DNA from: Rhodospirillales bacterium
GTDB lineage: Bacteria > Pseudomonadota > Alphaproteobacteria > Rhodospirillales > 2-02-FULL-58-16
Reading direction: 5' to 3'
DNA: 18,913 bases
NCBI GenBank assembly: GCA_021775195.1
Contig: JAJFIG010000361.1
Location: 1-18,913, forward strand
This document shows, piece by piece, positions 13,500 to 18,913 of the stretch. The translations under genes and the position numbers were made by a program. The notes under the pieces were generated by a model. That model had not been told where the DNA came from. It searched no databases and saw nothing but the letters and a program-made list of their open reading frames with translations. Every line of letters starts with the position of its first letter. Within the stretch, counting starts at the first letter, position 1.

Positions 13500-14902
13500 T
13501 GGATGCCGCGCGGCGAGAAGAGGCGTCCTTTCGAGACCCCGCCGGGCAGGTTTACCGGATCAGGGATCGTGTTCTGCGCAGCGTCTCCGAGTTCGGTTGC
13601 CCGGACTATGAGTTTGTTCGCGATAGCGGTCTTCTGTCGGGGTTGATCGCCTCAAACCGGGTCATCGGCGTTGAGGAAGTTTCTCCCGATCTACTCGGCC
13701 CTCGCGCCAGCAGCGCCAAGTATCTTTTGGAACACCCAACGCTGCCTTTCATTTCCCACCCTTATGAATGGTGTTTTTCGGCGCTCCGTTCTGCAGCCCT
13801 GCTGCAGCTCGACCTGCTAGCGGAAGCGCTGGACTTCGACGTCACGCTGTCCGATGCCTCGGCGTATAATTTTCAGTTTCGTGGTCCGGAGCCGATATTC
13901 ATCGACGCCTTGTCCTTCCGGCGCTATCGCGACGGCGATTATTGGACCGCGCACCAGCAATTCTGCGAGCAATTCCTGAACCCGCTTTTGCTGACTGCCC
14001 TGCAAGGCGTCGCCTTCAATGCGTGGTTTCGCGGCAGCCCTGAAGGGATTCGATCCGAAGACCTGAACAGCCTGCTTTCATGGCGGCAGAAAGTGAACTG
14101 GCGCGTGTTGACCCATGTCGCGTTGCCGGTGCGCTTCCAATTGTCGGCGCGCAAGAATACTGCCTCGCATATCGACCGGATCAAGGCGCGCCACCTGCCC
14201 CGGGCCTCTTTCCTCCAAATGATCGGCGGACTTAGAAAATGGATTGCCGGGCTGGAACCTCCGAAGAGCTCGCAAAGCGCGTGGAATGGCTACGCGGCGG
14301 ATAACGCCTACGACCCAATGGCCGCCGAGGTGAAGGCCGATTTCACGCGACGCTACGCGTCAACCGTGAAGCCGGCAATGCTCTGGGATATCGGGTGTAA
14401 CACGGGTTTGTACACGGAGATCGCACTTCAGGCTGGTGCCTTGGAAGCAGTCGGTTTTGATACCGACATGGGCGCCGTCGAAGGCGCCTTCGTCCGTGCA
14501 AGGGAAAAAGGCTTGCGCTTCCTCCCGTTGGTCGTGGACGCAGCCGACCCCAGCCCCGGTCAAGGTTGGCTCGGACGCGAACGGAAAAGCCTTGAGGCCC
14601 GCGCAAACGCCGACGGACTCCTGGCTTATGCCTTGGTTCATCACCTTTCCATCGGCCGCAACATCCCTCTTCCCGAGGTCATCGCCTGGCTCATCGGAAT
14701 GGCGCCTCAAGGCGTTATCGAGTTCGTCGAAAAGGAGGATCCAATGGTGCGTCAAATGCTGCGGCTGCGCGACGACATATTCGACGACTATCGGCGCGAT
14801 GCATTTCTAGCCGCGGTCCAGAACCACGCCGAAATCGTCGAAACAAAAGACGTCATCGAGAATCGGCGCCTGCTTGTTTGGTACCGTCGCCGGCCGAATT
14901 GA
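13499..14902 (+). CDS. Class I SAM-dependent methyltransferase with kinase-like N-terminal half
   Basis: A 467-residue cytoplasmic protein. The C-terminal half is a Rossmann methyltransferase: motif I LWDIGCNTGLYTE at 295-307, an acidic FDTD after the second strand, VVDAAD near 347-352, and LAYALVHHLSIGRNIPLPEV further on. The N-terminal half contains TLSDASAYNFQF (Asp119, Asn124) and, nine to twelve residues later, PIFIDALSF (Asp136). This spacing resembles the catalytic loop and DFG-type Asp of aminoglycoside-phosphotransferase/kinase-like folds. No Gly-rich loop is evident, so kinase activity is unproven. Homologues I recall sit next to YLDPGTGS proteins and sulfatase-fold enzymes. The start overlaps the previous stop; a TTG one codon upstream is possible but less likely. 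The acceptor is unknown, perhaps a surface glycan or lipid. Confidence 0.85.
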   Translation: MDAARREEASFRDPAGQVYRIRDRVLRSVSEFGCPDYEFVRDSGLLSGLIASNRVIGVEEVSPDLLGPRASSAKYLLEHPTLPFISHPYEWCFSALRSAALLQLDLLAEALDFDVTLSDASAYNFQFRGPEPIFIDALSFRRYRDGDYWTAHQQFCEQFLNPLLLTALQGVAFNAWFRGSPEGIRSEDLNSLLSWRQKVNWRVLTHVALPVRFQLSARKNTASHIDRIKARHLPRASFLQMIGGLRKWIAGLEPPKSSQSAWNGYAADNAYDPMAAEVKADFTRRYASTVKPAMLWDIGCNTGLYTEIALQAGALEAVGFDTDMGAVEGAFVRAREKGLRFLPLVVDAADPSPGQGWLGRERKSLEARANADGLLAYALVHHLSIGRNIPLPEVIAWLIGMAPQGVIEFVEKEDPMVRQMLRLRDDIFDDYRRDAFLAAVQNHAEIVETKDVIENRRLLVWYRRRPN

Positions 14903-15001
14903 TTGACGGTTGCCCAGCTCCACCCGCCAGCGGTATGCCTTCGGAGACATACGGCACAATCCAGAACGCATGATTTCAACGACCGGCCCACAACCGATTA
15001 G

Positions 15002-16651
15002 ATGTCCATGAGAACTCTTGAATACACAAATATTAAGAATAGAATATTCTATGATTTCATCGCTTGTCTTGTAATTATTGTATCTCATTTCACAAACTAT
15101 ATAATATATGCAAATTATACGAGAATTTTCCCAGATCTTGTTTTGGTTGTCGGGCTTTTGTGCGTCGCGGCGTTCATTCTGACCGCGTTGCTCCAAGTCC
15201 CGTCTTCGGTCTTCCGCGCGGTGATATTCGCGATTCTGATCACGGTCGTTCTAAGCGACGCCGTGTTCGAGTTCGGCGTCGCCGACGTCAGTATCAGGCT
15301 CATCGCGATGACGGCAACGTTGCTGGTTGCCCTGGGGCTTGTGTTTTTTCTTCGCGAACATACGAACAAAGTGCTCATCGGCGCTTTTCTGGCAATGCTC
15401 TTTTCGACGTTCATAATTGGAAACCTTGAATCGCCGGCCCGTGGTTCGCCTGTTGCCGCTGCGCCCGGAAGCGACGGTGACGCGCTGCCAATCATCGTTC
15501 ATCTGGTTCTCGACGAACATATGGGATTGGGTGGCATGACGTCGCGGTTGCCGGGTGGCCGGAGCATCAGGAACGAGTTGCGAGAATTCTATGCACGCTC
15601 CGGCTTCCGTCTCTTCAGTCACGCCTATAGCCAGTATTTCGAAACATCGTCATCTCTCGCAAGCGCGATGAACTTCGACGTAAGCGGCCTCACTCAAAAG
15701 TACCTGACTGAAAGGCGGTACGGATTTTCTTTGGATAGAAATGAGTATTTAAGAATAATTGCGGACCTAAATTACAGAATAAATATATATCAGTCTAATT
15801 ATTTTGAATTTTGTAAACTAAAGGAAGTTAAAATACAAAAATGCACAACATACAAACCGGATTACATCGATGCAGACGAAATAAAAAACTCTCCGTTGTC
15901 TGAACGGGTGCTCCTTATAATCAATATGTACTATAGCTCGCTCGCCATTACTAAGTTAACGAAGCTCCTCGAACCGCCCTTAAATGGCTGGCTGAGCCTG
16001 CGCGGCGTCAATCTGCCTCGCCTCGGCCTTTGGCACGGTCGCGTCGGCCCGATCGCGGTCGCTCCAACTCTGGATCAAATGGCAAAGGACATTTCCCGCG
16101 CCACGGGCGGAACGCTCTTCTTTGCCCACTTGTTAATCCCCCACTACCCGTACGTTTACACCCCAACATGCACGGTTCGGTCGCCGTTTTCTTCCTGGAG
16201 CCTGAGGCATCTCGATGACGGCACGAACACAGCGGCATCTCGGCGCCAGCGCTATATCGAATATTTCGATCAGGTCAGATGCACCGTGCGGAAGCTGGAG
16301 TTGTTGTTCGACGCAATGAAACGCAATGGAAGCTACAAGGACGCGATCATTGTCCTTCACGGCGACCACGGCTCCCGAATTAACCTGGCCAAGCCAAATG
16401 CAGCGGAAATGTCGACGATGTCGATCGACGATTATATCGACGGTTATTCGACGCTCTTCGCGCTCAAGGCTCCCGGCGTACCGCCAGGGGTCGACAGGCG
16501 GATGCTACCGCTCTCGCAATTGCTGGCATATGCGACGACCCGCGACGAACGGAGCCTGTCCAAGCCGCCGCGACCCACCGTATACATCGCCAATGACGAG
16601 TCCACGTACACCGGATTCTCCCTTCCTGAATTTCCTGCCCTACCGGACTAG
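15002..16651 (+). CDS. Membrane-anchored alkaline phosphatase/sulfatase-fold hydrolase or transferase
   Basis: A 549-residue protein. About five membrane segments (roughly 14-36, 44-64, 71-88, 98-116, 123-140) precede a periplasmic catalytic domain. Metal and nucleophile motifs of the sulfatase/LTA-synthase superfamily are seen: LVLDEHMG (Asp171), YFETSSSLASAMNF with Thr215/Ser216 as likely nucleophile, HYPY near 381, and LHGDHGS with Asp455 and His456. The Cys-X-Pro-X-Arg motif of true sulfatases is absent. A phosphoethanolamine/phosphoglycerol-type transferase or phosphodiesterase is therefore more likely (inference). A second ATG lies two codons on; neither has a good ribosome site. Two patches, about 15015-15130 and 15730-15870, are far richer in A+T and in AGA/ATA/TTA codons than the rest. 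It ends the cassette, 99 bp after the methyltransferase. Confidence 0.85.
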   Translation: MSMRTLEYTNIKNRIFYDFIACLVIIVSHFTNYIIYANYTRIFPDLVLVVGLLCVAAFILTALLQVPSSVFRAVIFAILITVVLSDAVFEFGVADVSIRLIAMTATLLVALGLVFFLREHTNKVLIGAFLAMLFSTFIIGNLESPARGSPVAAAPGSDGDALPIIVHLVLDEHMGLGGMTSRLPGGRSIRNELREFYARSGFRLFSHAYSQYFETSSSLASAMNFDVSGLTQKYLTERRYGFSLDRNEYLRIIADLNYRINIYQSNYFEFCKLKEVKIQKCTTYKPDYIDADEIKNSPLSERVLLIINMYYSSLAITKLTKLLEPPLNGWLSLRGVNLPRLGLWHGRVGPIAVAPTLDQMAKDISRATGGTLFFAHLLIPHYPYVYTPTCTVRSPFSSWSLRHLDDGTNTAASRRQRYIEYFDQVRCTVRKLELLFDAMKRNGSYKDAIIVLHGDHGSRINLAKPNAAEMSTMSIDDYIDGYSTLFALKAPGVPPGVDRRMLPLSQLLAYATTRDERSLSKPPRPTVYIANDESTYTGFSLPEFPALPD

Positions 16652-16720
16652 CAAGCTCTGCCTGCAACCGGGCGACAGTATAGGTCGACACATCAGTGCA
16701 ATTCAGCTTTATTGAGCATC

Positions 16721-16759
16721 ATAATACGTGTTATTTGACTGTATAGTACGTGTTATAAT
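16721..16759 (+). promoter_or_regulatory. Tandem 14-bp near-palindromic operators with extended -10 before the aryl-polyene-type operon
   Basis: ATAATACGTGTTAT (16721-16734) and ATAGTACGTGTTAT (16743-16756) are 13/14 identical and start 22 bp apart, two helical turns. The first is a palindrome with one mismatched pair. The second runs into TGT-TATAAT (16751-16759), a perfect extended -10. TTATTT (16731-16736) is the only -35 at 17 bp. Transcription would start near 16766, leaving a leader of about 120-130 nt. Confidence 0.55.
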
Positions 16760-16858
16760 GGCAGTTAGGTGGATAGGCACGGGGCTCGTGTGCGGCGCGA
16801 CTGAACTAGGGTTCTTTTGGCGCCGAATGACGACGTTTAGGGAATGACGGCAGGAAAA

Positions 16859-16877
16859 CGCCCTGCACTTCAGGGCG
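16859..16877 (+). promoter_or_regulatory. Leader hairpin covering the likely ribosome site of the chain-length-factor gene
   Basis: CGCCCTG-CACTT-CAGGGCG has perfect 7-bp arms and a 5-nt loop. The 3' arm contains AGGG, the only Shine-Dalgarno-like sequence near the start codons at 16885 (TTG) or 16894 (ATG). This could limit translation, or be an attenuator-like element. Confidence 0.4.
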
Positions 16878-16893
16878 GTTAGCGTTGAACGGC

Positions 16894-17664
16894 ATGGAAA
16901 ATCAACAGCAAATCGCGCTCTCGGTGTGTCGATGGGCGGCGTGGGCGCCAGGGGTGACCGATCGTCCCTCATGGCATGCCTGGGCGGAAGGTGCGAAGGC
17001 CATAAACGGTCCGGTCGCCCCTGATGTCCAATTCGTCGCGCCGATGATGCGCCGCCGGCTCAGCCGGCTCAGCCGCATGGCTTTCCGCGTCGCAACGGAT
17101 TGTCTCGCCGAGGAGGAGGATCCCATCGCCTACGTATTCTGTTCGCGATACGGCGAATATCATCGAAGCTACGGGATACTGAAGGATTTGGCGAACGGCG
17201 AGCCCGCGTCGGCTTCGGCGTTCAGCATGTCCGTTCACAACACATCGGCAAGCCTGTTCGCCATCGAAAACCGGGATTCCTCGCAATTCACCGCGGTCGC
17301 CGGCGGCGAGGCGACATTGGAGGCGGCGTTCATGGAAGCCTGGTGCCTGCTGAGGGACGATGCCGCATCCACAGTGCTGGTCGTCTACCACGATGAACCG
17401 CTCCCGGAACTCTATCGGGACCAAGCCACAACGGTGTTCAACAGTGCCGCCTTCGCGATGTTATTGCGGCTCCCCGATGGTGCTCGGGACGCGATCGATT
17501 TGCGGCTGTCGTGGGACGCAAAAACGGAAGAAACAGCAGCCCCCTGCCGTGCGTCGGACCCGGCGCTGCAGGTCTTGGGACTGTTGCTGAAGGGCGGCGA
17601 TCCGGTCTTTTTCGATACCGGACGGCTCCTCTGGACCTGGAGTACGAGCGGTGCGCGGGTTTAA
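16894..17664 (+). CDS. Beta-ketoacyl-synthase-like chain length factor of an aryl-polyene-type cluster
   Basis: A 256-residue protein of the short ketoacyl-synthase-like family (Ketoacyl-synt_2 type) found as the first gene of aryl polyene and related pigment-lipid clusters. Recognisable parts are the N-terminal RWAAWAPGV and the middle VQFVAPMMRRRLSRLSRMAF. FSMSVHNTSASLFAIENRD near 109-127 sits where a ketosynthase has its active-site Cys; here there is His-Asn, so it is probably a non-catalytic partner that sets chain length. The ATG at 16894 is in family-like position. The TTG at 16885 is better spaced (6 nt) from AGGGCGG and could be the real start. The end overlaps the next gene by 14 nt, so translation is coupled. 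Confidence 0.85.
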   Translation: MENQQQIALSVCRWAAWAPGVTDRPSWHAWAEGAKAINGPVAPDVQFVAPMMRRRLSRLSRMAFRVATDCLAEEEDPIAYVFCSRYGEYHRSYGILKDLANGEPASASAFSMSVHNTSASLFAIENRDSSQFTAVAGGEATLEAAFMEAWCLLRDDAASTVLVVYHDEPLPELYRDQATTVFNSAAFAMLLRLPDGARDAIDLRLSWDAKTEETAAPCRASDPALQVLGLLLKGGDPVFFDTGRLLWTWSTSGARV

Positions 17665-18433
17665 TTATTACTGGCGGCTCTTTGCCACGGGATTCAGTTT
17701 TTCCGTATTCGGAATAGGTGCGTTGTTGATCACGATCACCCTGTTTCCAGCGGTTCATTTGCTGTCATTCAGCCGCAGCCGCGCGAACCGATGCTGCCAG
17801 TACGTCATCCATCTTTCGTTTCGATTCTTCATCTGGATGATGAAAGTCATGGGTGTGTTGACGTATGACGTCGTCGGCGCCGAGAAACTCCTCCGCGCCT
17901 CGGGGACCCTGATTATTGCCAATCACCCGACGCTACTCGACGTTGTCTTCATTGTTTCATTCCTGCCGACTGCCCAATGCGTCGTCAAAAAAGCCGCTTT
18001 TTCGAACCCGTTTTTCGCCGGCGTGTTTTTGGCCACCGGCTATATCCAAAACGACGATCCGATGCAGTTGATAACGGATTGCGTGAATAGCATTGAGCAA
18101 GGCGACAACCTGCTGATTTTTCCCGAGGCGACGCGAACGGTCCCAGGCCAACCCATGAAGCTGAAGCGCGGCGCGGCGTCGATTATTGTTAAAAGTCAAA
18201 GATCATTTATACCAATGGTTATAACCTGCGAGCCGTCTACACTGTCGAAGGCGGAAAGATGGTACGATATCCCAAGCCGAAAGATGCACTTCAAGATCAC
18301 GGTTGGTGATGGGATCGATCCTCAGCCGTTTCTTGTCGAGAGCGGGCAGCTAAGCAGGTCAAACCGTCGCGTAAATGACGCAATAAGGAAGTTTTTTTTA
18401 ATGGGAATTGAGAGGCATGAGCGGACTGGTTGA
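17651..18433 (+). CDS. Lysophospholipid acyltransferase (PlsC-like) of the aryl-polyene-type cluster
   Basis: A 260-residue membrane acyltransferase. A hydrophobic N-terminal helix (about 13-38) and a second (about 52-70) precede motif I NHPTLLD at 91-97 (His92, Asp97). Motif III-like FPEATRT lies at 157-163, followed by LKRGAASI and FIPMVI. These are the LPLAT motifs that transfer an acyl chain from ACP or CoA to a glycerophosphate- or lipid-type acceptor. In aryl polyene clusters this enzyme is thought to attach the polyene to its lipid anchor. The GTG start at 17651 has GGAG at 17639-17642 (8-nt spacing) and overlaps the previous gene by 14 nt. No downstream ATG would keep the first helix. 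It overlaps the ACP gene by 17 nt. Confidence 0.9.
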   Translation: MRGFNYYWRLFATGFSFSVFGIGALLITITLFPAVHLLSFSRSRANRCCQYVIHLSFRFFIWMMKVMGVLTYDVVGAEKLLRASGTLIIANHPTLLDVVFIVSFLPTAQCVVKKAAFSNPFFAGVFLATGYIQNDDPMQLITDCVNSIEQGDNLLIFPEATRTVPGQPMKLKRGAASIIVKSQRSFIPMVITCEPSTLSKAERWYDIPSRKMHFKITVGDGIDPQPFLVESGQLSRSNRRVNDAIRKFFLMGIERHERTG

Positions 18434-18677
18434 GGAATTGAAAGTCCTCTTGATCGACACTTTGGACTTGGAGGACATCGAACCGAAGGACATCATCACC
18501 GACGAACCATTGTTCGGCGAGGGACTTGGGCTGGATTCGATCGATGCCCTAGAGCTCGGCGTGGCAATCCAGAAACGTTACGGTTTGAAAATCGACACCG
18601 CGTCCAAGGATATCGGCAAGTGGTTTTACTCCGTTGAATCGCTGAGCGAATTCATTGCAGCGGGCCGCCAACCATGA
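18417..18677 (+). CDS. Acyl carrier protein 1 of the aryl-polyene-type cluster
   Basis: An 86-residue acidic four-helix carrier. GLGLDSIDALELGVAIQKRYG holds the Asp-Ser-Ile motif, with the Ser that receives 4'-phosphopantetheine at about residue 42. The C-terminal WFYSVESLSEFI is the usual last helix. Two consecutive ACPs directly after the LPLAT gene is the typical order of aryl polyene clusters; the starter or elongating chain is carried on these proteins. The ATG at 18417 lies inside the end of the acyltransferase gene (17-nt overlap), with GGGA about 10 nt upstream. A TTG at 18408 is possible but would add only three residues. Its stop overlaps the next ATG by 4 nt. Confidence 0.92.
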   Translation: MSGLVEELKVLLIDTLDLEDIEPKDIITDEPLFGEGLGLDSIDALELGVAIQKRYGLKIDTASKDIGKWFYSVESLSEFIAAGRQP

Positions 18678-18913
18678 CGGAGATGAATTCCAACACGACG
18701 AAGGATGAAATCCTGACGCACATCAAGCAGATTTTCGTCGAGAATTTCGAAATTGAGGACGGCGATATCATCCCTGAAGCAAAGCTTTACGACGACCTTG
18801 ATATTGATAGCATCGACGCCGTCGATCTTGCCGTCGCGCTAAAGAAAAAGACCGGGAAGAAGCTCGATCCGGAGGCTTTCAAACAAATTCGTACCGTCGG
18901 CGATATCGTTGAA
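18674..18913 (+). CDS. Acyl carrier protein 2 of the aryl-polyene-type cluster (3' end outside the window)
   Basis: The open frame starts with ATG at 18674 (ATGA overlap with ACP 1) and runs 80 codons to the right edge without a stop, so only the last few residues are missing. LYDDLDIDSIDAVDLAVALK carries the phosphopantetheine Ser, and TGKKLDPEAF with RTVGDIVE is the characteristic C-terminal part of the second ACP in aryl polyene clusters. It differs clearly in sequence from ACP 1, so the two are not a recent duplication. A second ATG at 18683 is possible. The downstream cluster genes are not visible. Confidence 0.92.
   Translation, partial: MTEMNSNTTKDEILTHIKQIFVENFEIEDGDIIPEAKLYDDLDIDSIDAVDLAVALKKKTGKKLDPEAFKQIRTVGDIVE

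Overview
The window reads as chromosomal DNA of a GC-rich alphaproteobacterium, most likely of the Rhodospirillales type. This is inferred from the Suv3-type helicase followed by an S4 protein, the fdxA-carD pair, the Rhodospirillales-like lipoprotein and nuclease-fold proteins, and the codon use. No 16S or other decisive marker is present, so the taxonomic call is an inference.

Left part (1-11738): densely packed, very GC-rich housekeeping DNA. It holds the N-terminus of a probable trypsin-like protease (minus strand), a Suv3-like helicase overlapping an S4 RNA-binding protein by 4 nt, a short lipoprotein and a DUF938 methyltransferase (both minus), a TerB-fold protein, the 7Fe ferredoxin FdxA, and the RNA-polymerase-binding regulator CarD. 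These are followed by a phosphatase-fold protein that has lost nearly all metal ligands, a YpsA/Moco-carrier-like protein, an M48 lipoprotein protease with a LysM-like tail, a secreted staphylococcal-nuclease-fold protein lacking two catalytic acids, a proline-iminopeptidase-type hydrolase and a PagL-type lipid A deacylase.

Boundary (11797-13259): a tRNA-Arg(CCT) is followed by about 535 bp without a credible gene, then a PadR-type repressor on the minus strand and a 301-bp divergent control region. Base composition drops after the tRNA, which fits accessory DNA, but no integrase or second att copy is visible here.

Right part (13260-18913): two cell-envelope blocks. The first is a coupled cassette: a tiny exported YLDPGTGS membrane protein, a two-part methyltransferase whose N-terminal half has kinase-like motifs, and a polytopic alkaline-phosphatase/sulfatase-fold hydrolase with very AT-rich patches. 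The second begins after a 240-bp control region with two tandem 14-bp near-palindromes, an extended -10 and a leader hairpin. It is the head of an aryl-polyene-type lipid operon: ketoacyl-synthase-like chain-length factor, lysophospholipid acyltransferase and two acyl carrier proteins, all with overlapping ends. The operon runs off the right edge, so the condensing, ligase, reductase and export genes expected for such a cluster would lie outside.

PadR and PagL flank the envelope blocks, so this side of the window as a whole looks devoted to outer-surface lipid or glycan modification.
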